NCBI GenBank assembly: GCA_039812545.1
Contig: JBDIAR010000071.1
Span: forward strand, 1-16,665
Source of the DNA: JBDIAR01 sp039812545
Lineage (GTDB): Bacteria; Actinomycetota; Actinomycetes; Actinomycetales; Dermatophilaceae
Direction: 5' to 3'
DNA length: 16,665 bases
A program made the position numbers and the translations under genes. Every line of letters begins with the position of its first letter. Positions within the stretch are counted from its first letter, which is position 1. Below are positions 1 through 6,037 of the stretch, in pieces. The notes under the pieces were generated by a model. The model was not told where the DNA came from, ran no database searches, and saw only the letters and a list, made by a program, of their open reading frames with translations.

Positions 1-2
1 GC

Positions 3-929
3 GCCGCGCAGCTTCTCGGCCGGGTCGTCACGGCGGCGGCCACCTGGCATACGGCTCTGGGCGAGCACTTCGCCCGCCTGACGTTGCGCGGCTGGACCGA
101 TGTGGACGCGGCGCGCGCGTTCGGGACGGCGGCCCGCGCCCTCGTGGACGGAGCCATCCTCGCCGGTCGGTCCGGTTCCCCGACAACGCGGGACGACCTC
201 GCGGCCAACTGGATGCGGCTATTTCTCGCGTTCACCGACGGGATGGACGGCGCCGGGTCCACGACGCTGGAGCGCATCGCCGCCGCCAGCTCCGCCCCGC
301 CGACCGTCGAGCAACGGGCGCGACTCGCCGAGGCCGCCGTCGCCATCCACAGTCGCGCCGGTTGGCGGGGCCTGACGGTGCCCGCGGTGGCCGGTGCGAG
401 CGGTCTGCCCGCGCAGACCGTGATCCGGATCGCCCGAGGACGGTGCGGCCTGGCCGGCGCGGTATGGAGCAGCAATGTCCCGACGCTCTGGCGTGCGGCC
501 CGCGCGCTCGCCCGGCACGTCGACGGTCGCGAGGCGTTGCGCTGCTTCGCCGAACAGGTCGCCGACATGGCCCAGGCGAATCCCGAGGTGAGCCGGGCCT
601 TCCTCGACGACGTGTGGGCCTACACGATGCGACACGGCGCGCCCCGCGGAGCGGTCGACGACCCGCGCGTGCCCGTACCGCTCCCGGCAATGTTCGAGCA
701 CCTGCTCACGGCGCACGCCGCCTCGTTCCGCCCGGGGCTGGCCGAACCGGGCCGGCGCGCGAGCGTCGCCGCCGCACTGGTCAACCTGACCCTGCTGACC
801 TGCCTGACGCACCCCCACGCCCCGGTGGGGACGATCGCCGAACTCGTCCTGTCGTCCGCGGTGGACGGACTGCTCGCATCGGGGGCGCCGGACGCCGGCG
901 ACGCGGGGCCCGGCGACGAACCCTCCTAG
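3..929 (+). CDS. TetR-like transcriptional regulator, 5' end outside window, probable tandem (two-unit) form
   Basis: The frame is open from the left edge, so the true start lies upstream; the TTG at 84 is only the first start-like codon. The part at nt 312-464 reads as a TetR N-terminal DNA-binding domain: a helix (ARLAEAAVAIHSRAG), then W-R-G-L-T-V, then a helix-turn-helix (VAGASGLPAQTVIRIARG), followed by a helical ligand-binding-like domain. Before it (nt 3 to about 250) lies another helical stretch that resembles the C-terminal part of a TetR protein (AARALVDGAILAG). I therefore infer two TetR units in tandem, with only the end of the first visible. The HTH recognition helix lacks the usual Y-Y/Y-H-F motif, so the second unit may bind DNA poorly or not at all. 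It ends 10 bp before gatC; the gatC promoter seems to overlap its stop codon. Ligand and targets are unknown. Confidence 0.6.
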   Translation, partial: AAQLLGRVVTAAATWHTALGEHFARLTLRGWTDVDAARAFGTAARALVDGAILAGRSGSPTTRDDLAANWMRLFLAFTDGMDGAGSTTLERIAAASSAPPTVEQRARLAEAAVAIHSRAGWRGLTVPAVAGASGLPAQTVIRIARGRCGLAGAVWSSNVPTLWRAARALARHVDGREALRCFAEQVADMAQANPEVSRAFLDDVWAYTMRHGAPRGAVDDPRVPVPLPAMFEHLLTAHAASFRPGLAEPGRRASVAAALVNLTLLTCLTHPHAPVGTIAELVLSSAVDGLLASGAPDAGDAGPGDEPS

Positions 930-932
930 ACT
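927..932 (+). promoter_or_regulatory. -10 box TAGACT of a leaderless gatCAB promoter
   Basis: TAGACT fits the actinobacterial -10 consensus TAnnnT and ends 7 nt before the gatC ATG at 940, the distance expected when transcription starts at the A of the start codon. No Shine-Dalgarno sequence precedes this ATG, which supports leaderless translation. No good -35 box is seen. The box overlaps the stop codon (TAG, 927-929) of the upstream regulator gene. Confidence 0.55.
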
Positions 933-939
933 GGCCGGC

Positions 940-1236
940 ATGCCCGAACTGCGCCGCGAGGACGTGTCCCACCTGGCCATGCTCGCCCGGATCCAGCTGA
1001 CCGAGTCCGAACTCGACGCCCTGGTCGGCGAACTCGGTGGCATCCTCGACGCGGTCGCCTCGGTCCGGCAGGCGCCCACGGAGGGGGTCGAACCGATGTC
1101 GCACCCGCTGCCGCTCGTCAATGTCTTCCGGGACGACGTCGTGACCGAATCGCTCGCCGCCGCCGCCGCGCTCGCCGCCGCGCCGGAACAGGACGATCAA
1201 CGCTTCCTCGTTCCCCGGATCCTGGTGGAGGACTGA
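940..1236 (+). CDS. gatC: Asp/Glu-tRNA(Asn/Gln) amidotransferase subunit C
   Basis: GatC is the small subunit that wraps around GatA and GatB and stabilises the GatCAB complex, which amidates Glu-tRNA(Gln) (and Asp-tRNA(Asn)) in the cytoplasm. The 98-residue length is usual. The typical N-terminal signature is present (REDVSHLAMLARIQLTESELDALVGELGGILD, residues 5-36, quoted in outline: V-x-H-L-A-x-L-A-R-I-x-L-T-E-x-E), followed by the conserved V-x-P-M-S-H-P-L region near residue 45-55 and the R-x-D-x-V segment (FRDDVV). The position as first gene of gatC-gatA-gatB confirms it. The ATG at 940 is chosen because the protein begins at the family's usual point and sits just behind a TAGACT -10 box. 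Only 6 bp separate its stop from gatA. Confidence 0.95.
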   Translation: MPELRREDVSHLAMLARIQLTESELDALVGELGGILDAVASVRQAPTEGVEPMSHPLPLVNVFRDDVVTESLAAAAALAAAPEQDDQRFLVPRILVED

Positions 1237-1242
1237 CCCACG

Positions 1243-2802
1243 ATGGCCGACTCGCCCACGGATCTCACCCGGCTCACGGCCGCCGCGATGGCCGACGCCC
1301 TCGCCACCCAAACGGTCACGTCGGTCGAACTCACCCGCGCCCATCTGGAGCGGATCACATCCGTCGAACCCGCCGTGCACGCCTTCCTGCACGTCTGCGC
1401 CGACGCGGCCCTGGCGCAGGCGCGCGACGTCGACGAGCGGCGCGCCGCCGGTGAGGACCTGCCCCCGCTGGCCGGCATACCGGTCGCCGTCAAAGACCTG
1501 ATCTGCACCGTCGGTATGCCGACCACCTGCGGATCGCGGATCCTGGCGGGCTGGGAGCCGCCCTACGACGCCACGGTCGTCACCCGTCTCAAGCGAGCCG
1601 GTATGCCGATCCTCGGCAAGGCCAATCTCGACGAGTTCGCGATGGGGTCGACGAACGAGCACTCGGCATACGGGCCCACGCGCAACCCCTGGGACCTGAC
1701 CCGGATCCCCGGCGGTTCGAGCGGCGGGTCGGCGGCGGCGGTCGCGGCCTTCGAAACCCCGCTGGCCCTCGGCACGGACACCGGGGGTTCGATCCGGTAC
1801 CCCGCGGCGATGACCGGTTGTGTCGGGGTCAAACCGACCTACGGCGGGGTGTCCCGGTACGGCATCGTCGCGATGGCATCCAGCCTCGATCAGTGCGGGC
1901 CGTTCGGGCGGACGGTCCTGGACGCCGCGCTGCTGCACGAGGTCCTCGGCGGACACGACCTGCACGACTCGACCTCGATCACCGCCCCGCTGCCGCCCGT
2001 CGTGGCGGCCGCACGGCGCGCCGACGTGACCGGGATGCGGGTGGGGGTGATCCGCGAACTCACCGGCGAGGGCTACCAGCCGGGGGTCCAGGCCCGGTTC
2101 GACGAGGCCGTGGCCGCGCTCACCCAGGCCGGCGCCGATGTCGTCGAGGTGTCCTGCCCGAACTTCCGCTACGCCCTGGGCGCGTACTACCTAATCATGC
2201 CGAGCGAGGTCTCCTCGAACCTGGCCCGGTTCGACGCGATGCGCTACGGGCTGCGTCTGGGGCCCGAGGGCGTCGATGCCCCGAGTGCCGAACAGGTCAT
2301 GGCGGCGACGCGGGCCGCCGGCTTCGGCAAGGAGGTGCAGCGCCGGATCATCCTCGGCACCTATGCGCTCAGCTCCGGCTACTACGACGCCTACTACGGC
2401 ACCGCGCAGAAGGTCCGGCGGCTGATCGCCGACGACTTCGCGCGAGCCTTCGAGGTCGCCGACGTCCTGGTGTCCCCGACCGCGCCGACGACCGCCTTCC
2501 CGCTCGGGGAGCAGACCGAGGACCCGGTGACCATGTACCTCAACGACATCGCCACCATTCCCGCCAATCTCGCCGGCGTGCCCGGGATGTCGGTGCCCGC
2601 GGGGCTGGCCGAGGGTCTGCCGGTCGGCTTCCAGATCCTCGCGCCGGCGATGGCCGACGACCGGCTGTATGCCGTGGGCGCCGCTCTGGAGCGGGCCCTG
2701 GCGCCGCGCCCCGGTGCGATCCTGCTCGACCAGGCCCCGCCCCTGAATGGGCGGGCATCGTCGGCCCCCGCTTCCACCCAGCCGACCGGGAAGGGGGCGT
2801 GA
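1243..2802 (+). CDS. gatA: Asp/Glu-tRNA(Asn/Gln) amidotransferase subunit A (amidase)
   Basis: GatA is the glutaminase of GatCAB: it releases ammonia from glutamine, which travels to GatB for transamidation of misacylated Glu-tRNA(Gln) or Asp-tRNA(Asn). The 519-residue product has the full amidase-signature fold. The Lys / cis-Ser / Ser triad is visible as Lys84 (AVKD), Ser159 (GGSSGGS) and Ser183 (TDTGGSIR), with the family's spacing. The ATG at 1243 follows a purine-rich site (GGTGGAGGA) inside the end of gatC, 6 bp away, so translation is probably coupled. The stop lies 2 bp before gatB. The gene holds five GGCATAC/GTATGCC heptamers, one of them forcing a rare ATA isoleucine codon (AGIP, around 1470-1482). 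Confidence 0.97.
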   Translation: MADSPTDLTRLTAAAMADALATQTVTSVELTRAHLERITSVEPAVHAFLHVCADAALAQARDVDERRAAGEDLPPLAGIPVAVKDLICTVGMPTTCGSRILAGWEPPYDATVVTRLKRAGMPILGKANLDEFAMGSTNEHSAYGPTRNPWDLTRIPGGSSGGSAAAVAAFETPLALGTDTGGSIRYPAAMTGCVGVKPTYGGVSRYGIVAMASSLDQCGPFGRTVLDAALLHEVLGGHDLHDSTSITAPLPPVVAAARRADVTGMRVGVIRELTGEGYQPGVQARFDEAVAALTQAGADVVEVSCPNFRYALGAYYLIMPSEVSSNLARFDAMRYGLRLGPEGVDAPSAEQVMAATRAAGFGKEVQRRIILGTYALSSGYYDAYYGTAQKVRRLIADDFARAFEVADVLVSPTAPTTAFPLGEQTEDPVTMYLNDIATIPANLAGVPGMSVPAGLAEGLPVGFQILAPAMADDRLYAVGAALERALAPRPGAILLDQAPPLNGRASSAPASTQPTGKGA

Positions 2803-2804
2803 TC

Positions 2805-4343
2805 ATGGCAGAGCGCGTGCTGGCATACGAGGACGCGGTCCAGGACTTCGACCCGGTCATCGGACTGGAGGTCCACGTCGAACTCAACACCGCGACGAAG
2901 ATGTTCTGCGGCTGCGCCACCGGCTTCGGCGCCGAACCCAACACCCAGGTGTGTCCGGTATGCCTGGGCCTGCCGGGCGCGCTCCCCGTGGTCAACCGGC
3001 GCGGGGTCGAGTCGGCGATCCGGATCGGCTTGGCGCTGAACTGTGAGATCGCCGCGTGGTGCCGGTTTGCCCGGAAGAACTACTTCTATCCGGACATGAC
3101 GAAGAACTTCCAGACCTCCCAGTACGACGAACCGATCGCCTTCGGCGGCCATCTGGACGTGGAACTCGACGACGGCACGGTCGTGCGGATCGAGATCGAA
3201 CGCGCTCACATGGAGGAGGACGCCGGCAAGCTCACCCACATCGGCGGGACCACCGGCCGGATCCACGGCGCGGACTACTCGCTGATCGACTACAACCGGG
3301 CCGGCATACCTCTCATCGAGATCGTCACCAAGCCGGTCGTCGGCGTCGGCGCACGCGCCCCGGAGGTCGCCAAGGCCTATGTCGCCGCGATCCGCGATCT
3401 GATGCGCGCGCTGGACGTCTCCGACGCCCGGATGGAGCAGGGCAGTCTGCGGTGCGATGCGAATGTGTCGCTGCGCAGAAGGGTGGGCGAGGCCCCGGGC
3501 GCCGCGGAGCAGGCCGCCGTCCCGCTCGGCACGCGCACCGAGACCAAGAACGTCAACTCGTTGCGTTCCGTCGAGGCCGCCGTGCGCTACGAGATCGGGC
3601 GCCAGGGCGCCGTCCTGGAGTCGGGCGCGGCGGTCCTGCAGGAGACCCGGCACTGGCACGAGGACACCGGCACGACGACGAGCGGTCGGGTCAAGTCCGA
3701 TGCCGAGGACTACCGGTACTTCCCCGAACCCGACCTGGTCCCGATCGCGCCGTCGCGCGAGTGGGTCGAGCAGTTGCGGGCCACCCTGCCGGAGCCGCCC
3801 GCCGCCCGCCGCCGCCGACTTCAGAGTGAGTGGGGGTTCACCGACCTGGAGATGCGCGACGTCCTCGGCGTCGGTGCGCTCGACCTGATCGAGGCCACGG
3901 TCGGCGCCGGCGGCACCCCCGCGGGCGCGCGCAAGTGGTGGCTCGCCGAACCCGCGCGCCGGGCCGGCGAGGCCGGGACCGACCTGGTCTCGTATGCCGA
4001 TTCGGTGGGTCTGACTCCGGCCGGCATCGTCGAACTCGACGCGTTGGTGACCACCGGTCGGCTCAACGACCCGCTGGCCCGCCAGGTCCTGGAGGGGATG
4101 CTGGCGGGCGAGGGTGGGGCGACGGAGATCGCCGACGCCCGGGACCTGCAGCTCGTCTCCGACAGTGGTGCCCTTGAGCAAGCGGTCGACGCGGTGATCG
4201 CCGCCAACCCGGACGTGGCGGCCAAGATCCGCGACGGGAAGGTTCAAGCGGCCGGCGCCCTCATCGGGGCCGTGATGAAGCAGATGCGCGGGCAGGCCGA
4301 TGCCGGCAAGGTCCGGGAGCTGATCCTCGCCAAACTGACCTGA
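2805..4343 (+). CDS. gatB: Asp/Glu-tRNA(Asn/Gln) amidotransferase subunit B
   Basis: GatB binds misacylated tRNA and performs the kinase and transamidase steps of GatCAB. The product is 512 residues, normal for the family. It starts MAERVLAYEDAVQDFDPVIG, followed by the conserved G-L-E-V-H-V-E-L-N-T segment, a zinc-site pattern C-G-C then C-P-V-C (about residues 36-59), and Y-P-D-M-x-K-N-F-Q-T-S-Q-Y. The C-terminal third is the helical and YqeY-like tail that contacts the tRNA. The frame stays open far upstream through gatA, but the ATG at 2805 has a strong AAGGGGG site (2791-2797) and begins just before the conserved domain. It lies 2 bp after gatA and converges with the DUF937 gene, leaving 18 bp and no visible terminator. 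Confidence 0.97.
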   Translation: MAERVLAYEDAVQDFDPVIGLEVHVELNTATKMFCGCATGFGAEPNTQVCPVCLGLPGALPVVNRRGVESAIRIGLALNCEIAAWCRFARKNYFYPDMTKNFQTSQYDEPIAFGGHLDVELDDGTVVRIEIERAHMEEDAGKLTHIGGTTGRIHGADYSLIDYNRAGIPLIEIVTKPVVGVGARAPEVAKAYVAAIRDLMRALDVSDARMEQGSLRCDANVSLRRRVGEAPGAAEQAAVPLGTRTETKNVNSLRSVEAAVRYEIGRQGAVLESGAAVLQETRHWHEDTGTTTSGRVKSDAEDYRYFPEPDLVPIAPSREWVEQLRATLPEPPAARRRRLQSEWGFTDLEMRDVLGVGALDLIEATVGAGGTPAGARKWWLAEPARRAGEAGTDLVSYADSVGLTPAGIVELDALVTTGRLNDPLARQVLEGMLAGEGGATEIADARDLQLVSDSGALEQAVDAVIAANPDVAAKIRDGKVQAAGALIGAVMKQMRGQADAGKVRELILAKLT

Positions 4344-4361
4344 AGCCGCGGCGATGGCCGG

Positions 4362-5111
4362 TTAGCGGCGCCCCCCGCCCAGGAGGCCGCCGAGGATGTC
4401 GCCGAGCCCACCGGGCAGGGCACCACCACGAGCGGATCCGCCCGCGGCTCCGCCCAGTGCCCCACCGAGCACCTGGCCGAGGATGTCCTGCAGGCCGCCG
4501 TGGCCGGCGGTCGCTTCGGACTGCGACTGGCGATCCCGTCCGGCCGATTGCGGCACGTCCACCGTCGGCTCGGCCGAGGCCGAACCCCCGCCACCGGGGA
4601 AGAGCGAGCCGCCGGATGAGTCGTCGGCCGAGGTCGGGTCCGTGCTGCGTCCCGAACGTCCGGGCAGGATGCCGCCGCCCAGGCCGCCGCCGCCCGCCTG
4701 GCCCTGCAGCTTCTTGGCGAGCCACGCCATCACCAGCGGGGCCAGCATCGGCATGAGCTTGCGGACCAGGGAGCCGGATGCCCCGCCCATCCCACCCAGT
4801 TGGCTCATCACCGCGTCGGTGTTGTCCCCGTAGATGTGGCCGACGATCCGCTCGCCGTCGACCGCGTCGATCTGGTCCAGACTCGTCAGGCCGCCCGGGA
4901 ACCCGCCCGCGTGGTCGGCGAGGGCCGACATCAACGACGATGCGGCACCCGGGTCCGAGGCATTGGCGTGCAGCCCGCCGAGCAGCGCGGGCACCGCGGC
5001 GGACACGGCCCGCTGGATGTCGGCGGGATCGGCGTCGAACTGACGGGCCAGCTCGTCGATGGGCAGCCCACCGATGATGTCCTCGATCCCCGTCGCCTGC
5101 TGATCGTCCAT
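4362..5111 (-). CDS. DUF937 (YidB-like) protein of unknown function
   Basis: A 249-residue protein. Residues 1-135 match the DUF937 pattern: L-A-x-x-F-x-x-D-P-A-D-I-Q-x-A-V-x-x-x-V-P-x-L-L-G-G-L, a glycine-rich middle, then a hydrophobic segment around 115-135 (LMPMLAPLVMAWLAKKL). The rest is low-complexity Gly/Ser/Pro. The tail has two copies of a G-G-L-x-D-I-L-G-x-x-L-G-G unit (about 205-217 and 234-246), and a similar G-I-E-D-I-I-G-G-L occurs near the N-terminus. The start at 5111 has a GGGAGA site 5-6 nt upstream and fits the family start; the same frame stays open to 6101, but that extension runs antisense through the phosphatase gene and the ilv leader. A possible -10 (TAACGT) lies at 5155-5160 on this strand. 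The molecular role is not known. Confidence 0.85.
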   Translation of the reverse strand: MDDQQATGIEDIIGGLPIDELARQFDADPADIQRAVSAAVPALLGGLHANASDPGAASSLMSALADHAGGFPGGLTSLDQIDAVDGERIVGHIYGDNTDAVMSQLGGMGGASGSLVRKLMPMLAPLVMAWLAKKLQGQAGGGGLGGGILPGRSGRSTDPTSADDSSGGSLFPGGGGSASAEPTVDVPQSAGRDRQSQSEATAGHGGLQDILGQVLGGALGGAAGGSARGGALPGGLGDILGGLLGGGRR

Positions 5112-5264
5112 GCGGTGTCTCCCTTGACTCGTCTGCGCCCGTGCTGGTGCGGTCACGTTACGCCGCCGCACACCGCGCGGGGCCACTTCGCCGGACGCGA
5201 GGAAAGTTGTGCAACGGACGACGTTCGTCCACCCGAAGGCCGCCGGTGCGGAAGAATCTGACGT

Positions 5265-5789
5265 ATGACCCCTGCGGCATCGACGCGAACCCTCGTCCTG
5301 GTCCGGCACGCCAAGGCCGAACAGAGCCTCACCAAGAGCGATCACGACCGTGATCTGACGCCCCGGGGCGCCCGCGATGCCAAGACCGCGGGGGAGTGGC
5401 TGCACGGCCTCGGCATCCTCGCCGACCTCACGTTGTGCTCGACCTCCGCCCGGACCCGCCAGACCTGGGAGGAGATCCAGTTCGGTGGCGCGGCCGCCGC
5501 CGAAACGGCATACGAGGCCCTGATCTACTCCGGCGGCACCACGCGGGTCCTCGAACTCATCCGGGCCACCGACCCGCAGGCCGCGACGGTCTTCGTCGTC
5601 GGGCACGCCCCGGTCATCCCCGAGTTGGTCAGCCTGCTCTCCTCCGGCAACGGCTCGGTCGAGGCGCACGAGGCCCTCGGCCACGGCTACCCGACCTGCG
5701 GCATCAGCGTCCTGGAGTATGCCGGTGCCTGGGACCAGTTGTCCTACGGAAGTTGCGACCTGCTCCGGTTCCACGTCGCCCGCGGCTGA
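5265..5789 (+). CDS. sixA: SixA-like histidine phosphatase family protein
   Basis: A 174-residue member of the histidine phosphatase (phosphoglycerate-mutase-like) superfamily. The catalytic pieces are visible: Arg14-His15 in LVLVRHAKAE, the R-D-L-T-P-R-G loop at 29-35, Arg63 in STSARTRQT, and His114 in VVGHAPVIPE. The short length and R-H-A-K-A/L-T-x-x-G pattern resemble SixA, which in E. coli removes phosphate from a phosphohistidine of a phosphotransfer protein; the substrate here cannot be read from the sequence, so the symbol is a family label. It is probably monocistronic: it is divergent from DUF937 with 153 bp between them, and 248 bp with a new promoter separate it from ilvB. No Shine-Dalgarno site precedes the ATG; a weak -10 (GAATCT, 5254-5259) would give a nearly leaderless mRNA. 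Confidence 0.85.
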   Translation: MTPAASTRTLVLVRHAKAEQSLTKSDHDRDLTPRGARDAKTAGEWLHGLGILADLTLCSTSARTRQTWEEIQFGGAAAAETAYEALIYSGGTTRVLELIRATDPQAATVFVVGHAPVIPELVSLLSSGNGSVEAHEALGHGYPTCGISVLEYAGAWDQLSYGSCDLLRFHVARG

Positions 5790-5849
5790 CTGGCGGCGTC
5801 GGGGAGCCGGGGACGGGCGACCGGCATACGAGACGGGCGGGGGACGCGT

Positions 5850-5878
5850 TTGACACCGACCGGCTGCGAGGCCACGCT
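5850..5878 (+). promoter_or_regulatory. Promoter of the ilvBNC operon
   Basis: A perfect TTGACA -35 box (5850-5855) is followed by exactly 17 bp and then CACGCT (5873-5878), which has the conserved A and final T of the -10 box. Transcription would start near 5885, at a GTG that can start a leader peptide. This is the only textbook -35 box I found in the window. Confidence 0.6.
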
Positions 5879-5884
5879 GTGTCC

Positions 5885-5911
5885 GTGGCTCGTTTCCTCG
5901 TAGTTCTCTAG
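5885..5911 (+). CDS. ilv leader peptide (attenuator control peptide)
   Basis: A tiny reading frame of eight codons and a TAG stop, read as M-A-R-F-L-V-V-L. Half of it is leucine and valine, the end products of the operon behind it, placed right before the stop. The GTG at 5885 falls where transcription should begin, so the peptide would be leaderless; an in-frame GTG at 5879 would add two residues (M-S-V-...) but lies before the predicted start of transcription. It is followed at once by a hairpin and an intrinsic terminator, so its likely job is to sense charged tRNA(Leu)/tRNA(Val) by ribosome stalling. Comparable leaders precede ilvBNC in other actinobacteria. It is too short for normal gene finders. 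Confidence 0.72.
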   Translation: MARFLVVL

Positions 5912-5937
5912 CGCGCTCAGCTTTCGCTGCAGCGCGC
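5911..5937 (+). promoter_or_regulatory. Pause-type hairpin of the ilv attenuator
   Basis: GCGCGCT (5911-5917) pairs with AGCGCGC (5931-5937) and CAGC (5918-5921) with GCTG (5926-5929), leaving a TTTC loop and one bulged C: an 11-bp stem. It begins on the last base of the leader peptide stop codon, so a ribosome stalled on the Leu/Val codons would block it. I could not find a clear competing antiterminator pairing by eye. Confidence 0.6.
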
Positions 5938-5939
5938 CG

Positions 5940-5971
5940 CCCTTCAGTCCCACGGGACCGGAGGGTTTTTT
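5940..5971 (+). terminator. Intrinsic terminator of the ilv attenuator
   Basis: CCCTTC (5940-5945) pairs with GGAGGG (5960-5965, one T-G pair) and GTCC (5947-5950) with GGAC (5955-5958) around a CACG loop, with one A/C mismatch. Six T residues follow (5966-5971). This is the best U-tailed terminator in the window and lies 66 bp before ilvB, between leader peptide and structural genes, as an attenuator requires. Confidence 0.8.
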
Positions 5972-5989
5972 GTTGCAACCGAGCGACCG

Positions 5990-6013
5990 AAATGATCCCC
6001 GACAAATGATCCC
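5990..6013 (+). repeat. Direct repeat AAATGATCCC x2 in the ilvB 5' UTR
   Basis: AAATGATCCC stands at 5990-5999 and again at 6004-6013, 14 bp apart start to start, in an AT-richer stretch between the attenuator terminator and the ilvB ribosome site (GAAGGTGATG, 6023-6032). Its function is unknown; it could be a protein or RNA contact site or chance. Confidence 0.6.
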
Positions 6014-6037
6014 AACACCGATGAAGGTGATGTCCCC

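Noticed and set aside
1818..2804. Upstream extension of the gatB frame inside gatA
   Set aside because: It is an Arg/Gly/Pro-rich shadow of gatA; the ATG at 2805 has a strong ribosome site and begins the conserved domain.
2394..4247. 617-residue minus-strand open frame opposite gatB
   Set aside because: It is the antisense shadow of gatA/gatB without a recognisable domain or a ribosome site.
5790..6037. T-box riboswitch before ilvB
   Set aside because: I see no T-box sequence or specifier stem; the leader peptide plus terminator explain the region better.
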